Positions 31,452 through 40,108 are shown, numbered from the stretch's first letter. The stretch is DNA of 42,212 nucleotides from Mailhella massiliensis (GCF_020741395.1 NZ_DYZA01000200.1:1-42212), one strand, 5' to 3'. A program made the numbers and translations. The notes: generated by a model not told the origin, from the sequence alone.

Positions 31452-33526
31452 GAAATTTTCTCCTCCGTCCGGGGGGAACCGCCGTGCAGGCCGGCGGAAA
31501 CGGCCGCCTCGCACATGGCGCGCGTGAGCGTGTCCACCTCCTCTTCCGAGGCGATGAAGGGCGGCATGACATACACGGTGCGCCCGAAGGGACGTATCCA
31601 CACCCCCCTTGCGGTGAAAAAATCCTGCCAGGCGGCCACATCCACAGGCTCGCAACGCTCCATGACACCTATGGCCCCGAGCACGCGCACGTCGGAAACT
31701 CCCGGCACGGCGCGGCACTCCTCAAGCCCCTGCGAAAGCCGTTTTTCCAGCGCCGCAACGCGCTCCTGCCACGGCGAGGAGCAAAGCGCGTCGAGGCTTG
31801 CGCAGGCCGCGGCGCAGGCAAGGGGATTGCCCATGAAGGTGGGCCCGTGCATGAACACGCCGCCCCCGTGGGCCGCATCGGCCCCGGATATGACTTCCGC
31901 CACACGGGACGTCGCGGCCACGGCCGAGAGCGTCATCATGCCGCCGGTGAGCGCCTTGCCCACGCACATGATATCCGGCGAGATGCCCGCCCATTCGCAG
32001 GCGAACATCTTGCCCGTGCGGCCGAAGCCCGTGGCTATCTCGTCCGCAATGAGCAGTATGCCGAGCTCGTCGCACAGCGCGCGCAGATCGCGCAGATACT
32101 CGGGGCGGTAGAACCACATGCCCCCCGCGCCCTGCACCACAGGCTCCACCGCCACGGCCGCAAGTTCCCCCGCGTGGGTGCGAAGGGCGCGCTCCATGGG
32201 GGCAAAAGAGCAGGGATCGTAGGGCGCATCGAAGCGGCAGGAAGGCCGCTCCACGAAAAGCTGCTTCGGCAGCACTCCGGAAAACAGCGTGTGCATGCCC
32301 GTGACCGGGTCGCAGAGCGACATGGCCCCCAGCGTATCGCCGTGATAGGCCCCGCGCAGGGCCGCGAAACGGCGCCTTTCCCCCCGCCCTGCGGATTGAT
32401 GGTACTGCAAGGCCATTTTGACGGCCACTTCCACGGCCACGGAACCGGAGTCGGCCAGAAAAATATGTTCCATGCCCGGAGGAAGAAGGCGGAGCAGCCG
32501 GCGGCCGAGTTCCACCGCAGGCTCATGGGTCAGACCCCCGAACATGACGTGGGAAAGCCTTGCCGCCTGACGCTGGATTGCGCGCACAAGGCGCCTGTTG
32601 CCGTAGCCGTGCACCCTGCACCACCAGGAGGACATGCCGTCGATAAGTTCACGGCCGTCGGCAAGAAACAGCTTCGCGCCGGAAGCGCCCTTCACGTCGA
32701 GCACGGAAAGAGGCCTTGAGGCAGAGGTGTAGGGATGCCAGAGATGCTCCCTGTCGAAGGCAAGGAGCGCCTTGCGCGCCGCCGTATCATCCTCCTCTTC
32801 CGCCATGAGGTGCGCCGCGCCTTCCAGCGCCCCGGCAAGGGCGTCCACAGTCCGGGCATCGGCATGGGAAAAGGATTCCAGGTAAGGTATGTCGGCCAGA
32901 AGGGGTACGCCGCGCGCTCTCCCCTCCCTTTCCAGGCTCGCGGCGTTGTCGGCAAGAATGGCGGCCTCGGCCTCCGCCGACGTGCCCGCGTCCGCGCGCG
33001 AAGGCGGCGTACTGCGGCAGAGCACCATGCCCGCCGCCGAAAGCCCGGCCATGTCCAGCGCGTCCAGGGAAAGCAGGGCATGGTTCAGGCAGCCTAAGCG
33101 GTTCGCCACCACCAGTATGACGGGAAGGCGCAGTTCCCGCATGAGGTCGAGCATGCTCTCTTCCTCATTCAGGGGGACGTACAGCCCGCCCGCTCCTTCA
33201 AAAAGCGTCACGCGGCCGGGCAGAAGGCGCTCCCGGCAGGCGGCGGCCACGGCAGCAACGTCGAGCCTCTTTCCCTCAAGCTGCGCGGCAAGGTGCGGGG
33301 AGCAGGGCATGCGGAAAGAAAAAAGGGCTTCGCCCTGCCCTCCGGTGGCGCGCCACGCGGCCACGTCCGGAGCTTCCAAAGAACCTTCCTTCTCCGTGCA
33401 GCCCGTCTGCACCGGCTTCACGGCAAAGGCCTCCACCCCCATGCGCGAAAGGGCGGCAAGGATCCCCGCCGTCACCGCCGTCTTGCCCGCGTCGGTATCC
33501 GTGCCCGTGATGAAGAAGCCGCGCAT
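31445..33526 (-). CDS. bioDA: Bifunctional dethiobiotin synthetase - DAPA aminotransferase (BioD-BioA fusion)
   Basis: This 693-residue fusion catalyses two consecutive steps: KAPA to DAPA (BioA, using S-adenosylmethionine) and DAPA to dethiobiotin (BioD, using ATP and CO2). BioD occupies residues 1 to about 240, with the P-loop GTDTDAGKT (8-16), KPVQTG (37-42) and EGAGG. BioA occupies about 255-685, with WHPYTS, GMSSWW, the PLP Asp495 in IADEIATGFGRTG and the PLP Lys524 in CVGKALTGG. The domain order BioD-BioA is the same as in the plant bifunctional enzyme. Its ATG overlaps the bioB stop by one base (TGATG), and its end overlaps the symporter start. Confidence 0.95.
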   Translation of the reverse strand: MRGFFITGTDTDAGKTAVTAGILAALSRMGVEAFAVKPVQTGCTEKEGSLEAPDVAAWRATGGQGEALFSFRMPCSPHLAAQLEGKRLDVAAVAAACRERLLPGRVTLFEGAGGLYVPLNEEESMLDLMRELRLPVILVVANRLGCLNHALLSLDALDMAGLSAAGMVLCRSTPPSRADAGTSAEAEAAILADNAASLEREGRARGVPLLADIPYLESFSHADARTVDALAGALEGAAHLMAEEEDDTAARKALLAFDREHLWHPYTSASRPLSVLDVKGASGAKLFLADGRELIDGMSSWWCRVHGYGNRRLVRAIQRQAARLSHVMFGGLTHEPAVELGRRLLRLLPPGMEHIFLADSGSVAVEVAVKMALQYHQSAGRGERRRFAALRGAYHGDTLGAMSLCDPVTGMHTLFSGVLPKQLFVERPSCRFDAPYDPCSFAPMERALRTHAGELAAVAVEPVVQGAGGMWFYRPEYLRDLRALCDELGILLIADEIATGFGRTGKMFACEWAGISPDIMCVGKALTGGMMTLSAVAATSRVAEVISGADAAHGGGVFMHGPTFMGNPLACAAACASLDALCSSPWQERVAALEKRLSQGLEECRAVPGVSDVRVLGAIGVMERCEPVDVAAWQDFFTARGVWIRPFGRTVYVMPPFIASEEEVDTLTRAMCEAAVSAGLHGGSPRTEEKISC

Positions 33527-34500
33527 CAGGCCACCCCCAGGGTGCGCATCATGGCAAGGTCGGCCTCAAAGGCCGCACCGGAAGTGGTGAGGTAGTCGCC
33601 CGTCATCATGCCGTTGGCCCCGGCGGCGTAAAGCCAGCTCTGCCATTCGCCGAGCACATGGCCGCGCCCGCCCGCGATGAGAATATCCCGAGAAGGATGC
33701 AGGACGCGGAAAAGCGCAATACTCCGCAGGGCCTCCTGGGGCGAGAGGCGGGGCATGTGTTCTAGGCGCGTGCCCTTTATGGCGTTGAGAAAATTGATGG
33801 GCACGGAATCCACCCCCATCTCGGCCAGCGTCCAGGCCAGTTCCACACGCTGCACCGGGCTTTCCCCGAGGCCCATGATGCCGCCGGAGCACACCTCCAT
33901 CCCGGCTTCGCGGGCCGCGACAAGGCTCTGCACGTCCTTATCGTACTCATGTGTGGTGCAGATATGCGGGAAAAAGCTCTTCGCCGTTTCCAGATTATGA
34001 TGGTAGCGCACCATGCCCGCCTCGCGGTAGACGCGGGCCCTCTCCGGCGTGAGCAGGCCGAGGGAACCGCACACCGCCATACCCGTTTCCCTGACGATGC
34101 TCTCCACCGCGCGGCACAGAGGTTCCACATCCGCCTCGCCCAGCATGGTGCCGCTGACCACGATGCTGAAGCGCTTCGCACCGTGCTTCGCCGCCTCAGC
34201 CGCTTTTCGCAGAAGAATCTCCCGCCCCACAAAGGGATAGACAGGGGAGCCTGTTTCGTGGTGTGCTGACTGGGCGCAGAAAGCGCAGTTCTCCGGGCAT
34301 CGGCCGGACTTGGCGTTGATGATGCCGCAGTTGAAGAAGCCGGGCGCGCGCAGGGCACGCACAGCCCCGGCCACAGCGATCATGTCCGGCGTGGCGGAAG
34401 GGGGAAGGGCAATGAAGGCCTCGGCCTCTTCCCGGGAAAGAAGAGGCCCTTCCCCGGCTTCGGGAAGGCGGCGGAGTATGTTTTCAAGCAGACTGTCCAT
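33526..34500 (-). CDS. bioB: Biotin synthase (radical SAM)
   Basis: This 324-residue radical SAM enzyme inserts sulfur into dethiobiotin to make biotin. The SAM cluster motif is Cys68, Cys72, Cys75 (SGRCPENCAFCAQSAHH). Other family blocks are visible: YHHNLETAKSFFPHICTTHEY, EVCSGGIMGLGES, PINFLNAIKGTRLE and AGGRGHVLG. GAAGGA lies seven bases before the ATG. It is the first gene of bioB-bioDA-symporter and lies divergent from birA, with the predicted BirA operator in between. No bioF, bioC, bioH or bioW is in the window. Confidence 0.96.
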   Translation of the reverse strand: MDSLLENILRRLPEAGEGPLLSREEAEAFIALPPSATPDMIAVAGAVRALRAPGFFNCGIINAKSGRCPENCAFCAQSAHHETGSPVYPFVGREILLRKAAEAAKHGAKRFSIVVSGTMLGEADVEPLCRAVESIVRETGMAVCGSLGLLTPERARVYREAGMVRYHHNLETAKSFFPHICTTHEYDKDVQSLVAAREAGMEVCSGGIMGLGESPVQRVELAWTLAEMGVDSVPINFLNAIKGTRLEHMPRLSPQEALRSIALFRVLHPSRDILIAGGRGHVLGEWQSWLYAAGANGMMTGDYLTTSGAAFEADLAMMRTLGVA

Positions 34501-34558
34501 GTGTGTTCCTTCTTCAATGAAAACGTGTGCGGTCAGCTTGCACCGGGAAATGAGAATA

Positions 34559-34592
34559 TGTCAACCTTAAAAGTGAAACTTTACGGTTGACA
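34559..34592. promoter_or_regulatory. Predicted BirA operator between bioB and birA
   Basis: TGTCAACC (34559-34566) and GGTTGACA (34585-34592) form a perfect eight-base inverted repeat with an 18-base spacer. The layout and bases are typical of BirA sites (TTGTAAACC...GGTTTACAA in enterics). Its position in the 115-base divergent region lets one bound BirA dimer control both directions. Confidence 0.85.
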
Positions 34593-34615
34593 ATCAATCG
34601 TAAAAAGGAACAGGC

Positions 34616-35434
34616 ATGCAAGAGGAACAGACCCCCACACGGGAACGTATTCTGGAAAGCCTTGGCCGCGGGGGAGGGAAAGGATGGGTCTCGGGGGAGG
34701 CACTTTCCCGGGAATTTCACATCAGCCGTGCGGCTGTGAGCAAGCATGTGTGCAGCCTACGCGAGGAAGGGAACATCATCGAATCCGTGCCGCGCCGGGG
34801 CTACCGGCTGCTTTCCCGGGCAGACCCCTGGGCCGGGGACGACGCGCGCGGCCCGCTGCACACGAACATGCTGGGGCAAAGCAGCTGGATATGGCTTAAA
34901 GAAACTGGTTCCACCAATCAGGTGGCGGCGCTTCAGGCCCTTTCCGGCGCGCCCGAAGGCGTGGTGGTGGTGGCCCGCCGCCAGAGCGAGGGCCGGGGCA
35001 GCCGGGGGAGCCGCTGGCTGTGCCTGCCGGGGAGCCTCTCCTTTTCCGTGATCACACGCCCCGCCCTTGCGCCGGAAGAGCTCGCCCTGCTGCCCGCGCT
35101 CGCCATGGAGGCCTGCGTCCGCGCGGTAGAAAAAAGCTGCGGCGTCCGCCTGGAGAAACGCGCGCCCAACGACCTTTTCCTCAACGGGGGCAAGGTGGCG
35201 GGCATCCTTGTGGAGAGCATGTTCCACAATACGGAACTCCGATGGGCCGTGGTGGGCATAGGCGTCAACGTGAACGCGCCGCACTCCGCCATACCGCCTG
35301 AGCTTCAGGGCACGGCCACCTCGCTCTATGCGGAAACGGGCGAGGCCTTCAGCGTTACGAAGCTTCTTCGCCACATTCTTGAAGAACTGGAAGAGGAGCT
35401 GGAAAGGGGCGAAAAAATTCCGCGCAGGGACTGA
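34616..35434 (+). CDS. birA: Biotin-protein ligase and biotin operon repressor
   Basis: This 272-residue protein has an N-terminal winged helix (RERILESL, then VSGEALSREFHISRAAVSKHVCSLREEG), so it is a regulatory ligase. The catalytic domain follows: GSTNQVA, the biotinyl-AMP loop EGRGSRGSRW, KRAPNDLFLNGGKVAGILVE and GIGVNVN. It ends in an acidic helix (HILEELEEELERGEK) where Escherichia coli BirA would continue with a C-terminal SH3-like domain of about 50 residues; that domain is missing. The end is a clean stop followed by a terminator, with no continuation in another frame. It activates biotin as biotinyl-AMP, biotinylates carrier proteins and represses the bio operon. Confidence 0.94.
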   Translation: MQEEQTPTRERILESLGRGGGKGWVSGEALSREFHISRAAVSKHVCSLREEGNIIESVPRRGYRLLSRADPWAGDDARGPLHTNMLGQSSWIWLKETGSTNQVAALQALSGAPEGVVVVARRQSEGRGSRGSRWLCLPGSLSFSVITRPALAPEELALLPALAMEACVRAVEKSCGVRLEKRAPNDLFLNGGKVAGILVESMFHNTELRWAVVGIGVNVNAPHSAIPPELQGTATSLYAETGEAFSVTKLLRHILEELEEELERGEKIPRRD

Positions 35435-35506
35435 CCGCCGGGACACTCCTGTGCCTGGCGCGGCCCCGCGCCGGAAAAGCCCGACCGGAAGCGCCCCGGA
35501 CATGAA

Positions 35507-35532
35507 AAAAGGCCCCTTGCAGGGCCTTTTCC
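35507..35532. terminator. Bidirectional terminator between birA and the flavodoxin-ferredoxin gene
   Basis: AAAAGGCCC (35507-35515) pairs with GGGCCTTTT (35522-35530) around a six-base loop. A and T tracts on the two sides allow function on both strands for the convergent genes. Confidence 0.88.
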
Positions 35533-35559
35533 TGTTCAGGCGCAAAAGGCTCCCCGCGC

Positions 35560-36303
35560 TCAGCAGTAATATTCGTTTTCCCGCCTCGCCTTCAGCTTTT
35601 CGGTAAAGGCGGCGGCAAAGGAAAGATAGGCTTCCGTATCCATGTTCTTCGCACCCTTCGGGCAGCGGCGTATGCAGCGGAAGCAGGAGAGGCAGGTGTC
35701 GGCAATGGTCCTGCAGTCTTCCGCTATGGCCTGCACGGGGCAGCGCTTGACGCAAAGGCCGCAGCTCACGCACGCATCGGAGGTCAGCGGGCGGAACTTG
35801 CCCCCGGAGCCGCCTTCGCGGTAGGGCCTGCTGCCCGGGATATCCTTCACTTCCTTTGCCAGAGCAAAGGCGCGTGCTGCGAATTCCCCGTCGGCGGCAA
35901 GGTCGGCCTCGTCGGGCCTGCCCACCTGTATCTCGCCGAAGGTATGGCGGCCCACCAGCGCGGCGGCCCCCACAACCACAAAGCCCTGCTCCTTCGCCAT
36001 GTCGGCAAGCTCCAGAAGTGCGTCGTCATAATGGCGGTTGCCGTACGTCACCGCCACTACGCAGGGAGTCTGTACCCCGCGGAAGCGGGAAAGGCGCTCC
36101 CGGGCCACGGAGGGAATACGCCCGCCGTACACGGGCGCACCGAAAATCACCCTGTCGTTCTCATCAAAAGAAACAGGTTCAGAAGAAGCGTCGGCCGTCA
36201 CGTCCACGGCCTCCGCCTCCGCCCGCAGTCCGCGGGCCATAGCCTTCAGGCTTTTTTCCGTATTTCCCGTGGGGGAAAAGTATACCAGCGTCACTTTGCT
36301 CAT
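35560..36303 (-). CDS. EFR1-type flavodoxin-ferredoxin fusion
   Basis: This 247-residue protein joins an N-terminal flavodoxin-like domain (VYFSPTGNTEKSLKAMARG with the FMN phosphate loop, then VIFGAPVYGGRIPSVARERL and AVTYGNRHYDDALLEL) to two C-terminal 4Fe-4S motifs (CVSCGLCVKRCP and CLSCFRCIRRCP). Such proteins are common electron carriers in gut anaerobes. The ATG at 36303 follows GGGAGAG at five bases; an in-frame extension of 69 residues upstream is not protein-like. It is monocistronic, convergent with birA and divergent from the short-chain dehydrogenase. The redox partner is not indicated by context. Confidence 0.91.
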   Translation of the reverse strand: MSKVTLVYFSPTGNTEKSLKAMARGLRAEAEAVDVTADASSEPVSFDENDRVIFGAPVYGGRIPSVARERLSRFRGVQTPCVVAVTYGNRHYDDALLELADMAKEQGFVVVGAAALVGRHTFGEIQVGRPDEADLAADGEFAARAFALAKEVKDIPGSRPYREGGSGGKFRPLTSDACVSCGLCVKRCPVQAIAEDCRTIADTCLSCFRCIRRCPKGAKNMDTEAYLSFAAAFTEKLKARRENEYYC

Positions 36304-36539
36304 TACATCTCTCCCGATGTTGTCCGGCTGAAAAAACGCGGCCCGGGCCGCCCCGGCCGCACCCACTTTTTTCAGGATAGCCGACATGCCCCGCCCTTTC
36401 AAGAAGGCCGTCACGCATTTTTCGCTCCGTCCCCTGCCGAAAAGCTGTTCCTCCATGCCCGACCGCCCACAAAATGCATGACATACGGCCCGTTCCGTGC
36501 GAGTCTGCAACGAAGCTCCATGTTTTTCAGGAGGATTCC

Positions 36540-37304
36540 ATGAGCAATGTCATCTGCATCACCGGCGTCACTTCCGGCATAGGCAGGGCCGCCGCCCTCC
36601 TGTTTGCCGCCAGAGGATGGAAAGTGGCAGGCACGGGCAGAAGAAAGGAGCGCCTTGACGAGCTTCATTGTCAGCTCGGGGACGCCTTCCTCCCCCTTGC
36701 CTTTGATATCGGCGACAGAAATGCGGTACTGGAAAACTTTTCCGCCCTTCCCCCGGAATTTGCCGCCATAGACGTGCTTTTCTGCAACGCGGGCATTTCC
36801 CTTGCCGGCAGGCCCGTGCACGAAGCGGACATAGACGACCTTGAAACCATGATAAAGACCAATATGAACGGCGTGCTCTACTGCTGCCGGGCCGTCATTC
36901 CCGGCATGGTCCGGCGCGGGCACGGCCATGTGGTGACCATGGGCTCCTATTCCGCCACCTGGCCGAACCCGGGCACCAACGTCTATGCGGCAAGCAAGGC
37001 CTTTGTCCGGCTGCTCACCTACGACCTCAGGGAAGACCTGGTGGGAACTCCCCTCCGCACAACCTGCATCATCCCCGCCGTCACGCAGACGGAATTCCCC
37101 CTTGCCCGCATGAAAGGCGATACCCGGAAGGCCGAAAAGCATTTTGAGCACCTCGACCCCATCCAGCCTTCCGACGTGGCGGAAACGCTCTGGTGGGCAG
37201 TGAACATGCCCGAGCGGGTCAACGTCAGCGAGATACGGCTCTCCCCCACAAGGCAGACCTACGGCGCGGCGAACATGTACCGCGAGCCCTTTTTCCGCGA
37301 CTGA
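36540..37304 (+). CDS. Short-chain dehydrogenase, YdfG-like (NADP-dependent 3-hydroxy acid dehydrogenase)
   Basis: This 254-residue SDR has the cofactor motif TGVTSGIG (8-15), NAG near 83-85, the catalytic Ser136 (MGSYSATWP) and Tyr149-x3-Lys153 (YAASK). The closing part (EFPLARMKGDTRKAEKHFE, ETLWWAVNMPERVNVSEI, TRQTYGAANMYRE) is distinctly like Escherichia coli YdfG. YdfG oxidises L-allo-threonine, serine and 3-hydroxypropionate, and also handles malonic semialdehyde. The ATG follows CAGGAGG. It stands alone, with a 236-base upstream region in which I find no clear promoter. Confidence 0.93.
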   Translation: MSNVICITGVTSGIGRAAALLFAARGWKVAGTGRRKERLDELHCQLGDAFLPLAFDIGDRNAVLENFSALPPEFAAIDVLFCNAGISLAGRPVHEADIDDLETMIKTNMNGVLYCCRAVIPGMVRRGHGHVVTMGSYSATWPNPGTNVYAASKAFVRLLTYDLREDLVGTPLRTTCIIPAVTQTEFPLARMKGDTRKAEKHFEHLDPIQPSDVAETLWWAVNMPERVNVSEIRLSPTRQTYGAANMYREPFFRD

Positions 37305-37339
37305 AACTCAGGCGGTACGGTGCGGTACAGGCCCCGGCC

Positions 37340-38062
37340 TCAGTCCCGGAAAACGCCCTTTCCGCGCGCTTGCCGTGATGAAAGCGCAGGCAGAAGGATG
37401 CGGTCGACCAGAAGAACAAGAAGAATGTCCATCTGCCAGGCAAGGAGCATGCTCATGACAGTATGAGAAAGGAAATGCTCGCCGCGCATCATCTGATAAA
37501 GGCCCATGATCCAGCCCGCGGCAAGAGCCGCCGCCAGCGCCGCCCGGGCCCGGCGGCCGGAAAGGCAGAAAAAAAGCATGGTGAGCGCAAAGCCGCCGGA
37601 AGCGTGGCCGCCGGGAAAACAACGCCCGCCGGATACCCCGGAAAAAATCATGGAAAGAGGCCGGTAAGGAGCCTGCCCGCCGAATTCTGCAAGCTCCCGC
37701 GGGCAGTAGATGCCGGTAAGCGCCTTAAGTACGGAAACGAGAAGAGGGGTCGCCGCGCAGGAAAGCGCCATGAGAAGCCCGGCCCGCACCCATGCCCTTC
37801 TGCCGGAGAACAGGCCGATGCAGGCAAGAACAGCAGACGATATGCCGATAAGCGCCACGCCCCTTTTCATGCCGTCGTAAAACAGCCAGCGCCACGCCTG
37901 ATGTGCCGAGCTATCCAGCGCCCACACGCCGTGTACTGCATCGTACCAGTGCCGCTGGATGAAAAAATCGATACCGGTACCGCTCTCCATGAGCACCGTC
38001 GACGCCATGAGCGCAAGACACGCGAGACTCTGAATCCATGCTTCCCGGCCGGACAGGGTCAT
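37340..38062 (-). CDS. PAP2-family membrane phosphatase (lipid phosphatase)
   Basis: This 240-residue protein has about six helices and the three PAP2 motifs in modified form: LKALTGIYCPREL (Lys then CPR rather than RP), FPGGHASGG with the catalytic His, and MRGEHFLSHTVMS with the second His. This CP-type variant of the first motif is familiar from envelope lipid phosphatases near PmrAB-type regulators, from memory. Likely substrates are lipid A phosphate or undecaprenyl pyrophosphate. Its start overlaps the sensor-kinase stop by four bases, so it is the third gene of a regulator-kinase-phosphatase operon. Confidence 0.88.
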   Translation of the reverse strand: MTLSGREAWIQSLACLALMASTVLMESGTGIDFFIQRHWYDAVHGVWALDSSAHQAWRWLFYDGMKRGVALIGISSAVLACIGLFSGRRAWVRAGLLMALSCAATPLLVSVLKALTGIYCPRELAEFGGQAPYRPLSMIFSGVSGGRCFPGGHASGGFALTMLFFCLSGRRARAALAAALAAGWIMGLYQMMRGEHFLSHTVMSMLLAWQMDILLVLLVDRILLPALSSRQARGKGVFRD

Positions 38063-39132
38063 ACGCCCTCCGCCCCCTGCTCAAGAGGCAGCTCCATGGA
38101 CACCCTGAGCCCGCCCTCCTTCCGGTTCTCCGCCCATATCCTGCCGCCGTGGGCATGCGCGGCCCGCTCCGCCAGGGAAAGCCCCATGCCTGTGCCGCCG
38201 CTCTCCCTCCGGCGCGAGGCATCCACCCGGAAAAAAGGCCGGAATATCTGCTCAAGGGCATCTTCCGGAACGCCCGGCCCCCGGTCTTCCACTTCCAGAA
38301 GGCAGGTCTCCCGGCCGGAAGTGAGGCGTATGACGATGCTCCCGTCGTCGGGAGTATAGCGCAGCGCGTTGCGGAGCACATTTTCCACGGCATGCCGGAG
38401 CATTTCCGCATCCCCCGCAAAGAACAGGCTCTTCGGCAGGTCTTCCTCCACCAGGCAGCCGCGCACGCTCCCTTCAAAGCGCACATCCTCCGCCACGTCG
38501 CGCACGAGCTCCGCCAGGTCGAAGGAGGCGGAATGCAACCTCGCCTCCATACGGGAATAGGCGAGCATGCTTTCGATGAGCGCCTCCATGCGCTCCGTCT
38601 CCAGGCAGAGCCTGTCGAGCAGCCTGGGAGGGATCTGCTCCCGCCTGAGCAGCTCCACCGTAACGGAAAGGCGCGTGAGCGGAGAACGAAGCTCATGGGA
38701 CACGTCGGCAATGAGCGCCCGTTCCCGCGTCCTTTCCTGTTCCCGCTGCTCGGCCATGCTGTTGAAGGCCCGGGCCAGCAGGCCGAGTTCATCCTTCCTG
38801 TCCGCCATCTCCGGGGAAACGCGCGCCGCAAGATCTCCGCCGGAAAGCCGGTATATCACCGACGTGAAATGCCCGATGATCTTCTTCAGCACGCTGATGA
38901 GCACGGACGCTTCCAGCGCCGCCACAATGAAGGTGAAAAATATCCAGAGCAGCAGCTCCTGCACGGAAGAAAAGGATTCTCCCCCCCTCTGCAGAAGGTC
39001 TCCCGCCACATACTCGCCGAATTCCCCGAGCATGGCGAAAGCACCGATGAACAGCACGACACAAATGTATATCTTGCGGAACAGCGGCAGGGCGTCCCAG
39101 AACGAGGCCAGCCTTTCCCCCGCACCTCTCAT
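38059..39132 (-). CDS. Sensor histidine kinase (CpxA-like)
   Basis: This 357-residue kinase has a first helix near residues 21-37, a short extracytoplasmic loop of about 25 residues, a second helix (LLLWIFFTFIVAALEASVLI), a HAMP domain, the phospho-acceptor His146 (IADVSHELRSPLTRL), the N-box (ENVLRNALRYTP), and the G boxes DRGPGVP and GGTGMGLSLAE. The loop is too small for a folded sensor domain, so it may sense the membrane itself or a partner. Its ATG overlaps the response-regulator stop by four bases (ATGA). Confidence 0.94.
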   Translation of the reverse strand: MRGAGERLASFWDALPLFRKIYICVVLFIGAFAMLGEFGEYVAGDLLQRGGESFSSVQELLLWIFFTFIVAALEASVLISVLKKIIGHFTSVIYRLSGGDLAARVSPEMADRKDELGLLARAFNSMAEQREQERTRERALIADVSHELRSPLTRLSVTVELLRREQIPPRLLDRLCLETERMEALIESMLAYSRMEARLHSASFDLAELVRDVAEDVRFEGSVRGCLVEEDLPKSLFFAGDAEMLRHAVENVLRNALRYTPDDGSIVIRLTSGRETCLLEVEDRGPGVPEDALEQIFRPFFRVDASRRRESGGTGMGLSLAERAAHAHGGRIWAENRKEGGLRVSMELPLEQGAEGV

Positions 39133-39821
39133 GATCTCTGCTCCCCGCGCACCGCATACATGTAACCCACGCCGCGTATGCTGCGTATGCGCTCCGAGCC
39201 GTCGGGATACGACCCGAGCTTGCGGCGCACGCGGCTTATCTGCATGTCCAGCCCTCGCTCCATGGGCATGGGCTCGCGGCCGAACACCGCAAGGCTCAGC
39301 TCATCGCGCGAAAGCACCTTGCCCGGCGAAGCCAAAAGAGCGCGGAGTACGCGGTACTCCTGCCCGCTCAGGGAGATCTCCTCCTCCCCCTTCCAGGCCT
39401 TCATGGCCCCTTCGTCCAGGCGTATGTCGCCCACGCCCTCGCCGGAAGCGGGCTGGGCGCGCCGCATCACCGCCCTCACGCGGGAAAGCAGCTCCCGGGG
39501 ATTGAAGGGCTTCGGCAGATAATCGTCCGCCCCGGCGTCCAGCCCGCGCACTCTGTCGCAGAAATCCCCGCGCGCCGTAAGCATGATGACGGGAAGCCTC
39601 GCAAACTTCGCATCCCGTCGTATGGCCCGGAGCACTTCAAAACCGTTCTTCTCCGGAAGCATGACGTCGAGAATCACCATGTCCGGCTTCTCCTCCCCGA
39701 GGGCGGCGAGGCCCCTCGGCCCGTCGTGGGCGAAACGGCAGGCTATGTTCTCCAAGCGGAAATAATCCTCCAGAAGCTGGCAGAGTTCCTTGTCATCATC
39801 AATAATCAGCATCTGAAACAT
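39129..39821 (-). CDS. OmpR-family response regulator (CpxR-like)
   Basis: This 230-residue regulator has a receiver domain with the acidic pocket (IDDD, residues 7-10), phospho-acceptor Asp52 (VILDVMLP) and Lys104 (LPKPF). A winged-helix output domain follows (LSGQEYRVLRALLASPGKVLSRDELSLAVF, RGLDMQISRVRRKLG, IRSIRGVGYMY). The ATG at 39821 follows GGGAGGAG. OmpR-family proteins bind tandem direct repeats with a 10-11 base period, which is exactly the architecture of the GTTAC boxes in the adjacent intergenic region. It is the first gene of the regulator-kinase-PAP2 operon. Confidence 0.94.
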   Translation of the reverse strand: MFQMLIIDDDKELCQLLEDYFRLENIACRFAHDGPRGLAALGEEKPDMVILDVMLPEKNGFEVLRAIRRDAKFARLPVIMLTARGDFCDRVRGLDAGADDYLPKPFNPRELLSRVRAVMRRAQPASGEGVGDIRLDEGAMKAWKGEEEISLSGQEYRVLRALLASPGKVLSRDELSLAVFGREPMPMERGLDMQISRVRRKLGSYPDGSERIRSIRGVGYMYAVRGEQRS

Positions 39822-39975
39822 GGCTCCTCCCTGCCGGCAGCCATGACATACGCCCTTTTCAGAAAAGATCCTGAACGGATCGCGGCGGTATGCACAACGA
39901 AAAACTTCGGGGCGGCGCCCCCCATTCCTTCCTGTACCATCCCCGGCGCCGGACGGCAACGCGGCAGGACACTCT

Positions 39976-39991
39976 GTTACGCTTCGTTACA
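39976..39991 (+). promoter_or_regulatory. Tandem GTTAC box 1 (putative response-regulator site)
   Basis: GTTACGCTTCGTTACA: two GTTAC half-sites with a ten-base period. It lies about 155 bases upstream of the response-regulator start. It is one of three such boxes in this divergent region. Confidence 0.7.
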
Positions 39992-40053
39992 CAGCTCCCG
40001 AAAAATCTCCGTATAAATTTTTACCATAAAATCATCATCGACGCATAAAATCA

Positions 40054-40082
40054 GTTACAGTACGTTACACTTATCTTATTAT
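40054..40082 (+). promoter_or_regulatory. Tandem GTTAC box 2 overlapping a promoter
   Basis: GTTACAGTACGTTACA (40054-40069) has the same ten-base period. Its first half-site doubles as a -35 (GTTACA) placed exactly 17 bases before TATTAT (40077-40082) on the plus strand, toward the sulfatase-fold gene. Function as an activation or repression site is inferred. Confidence 0.65.
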
Positions 40083-40083
40083 C

Positions 40084-40108
40084 ACGCCTTATCGGAAAAA
40101 TAAGGCGT
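40084..40108. promoter_or_regulatory. Inverted repeat between GTTAC boxes 2 and 3
   Basis: ACGCCTTAT (40084-40092) pairs with ATAAGGCGT (40100-40108), nine perfect pairs around a seven-base loop. AAATTTTC follows. It may be a weak terminator or attenuator for the upstream promoter, or an additional protein site. Confidence 0.45.
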
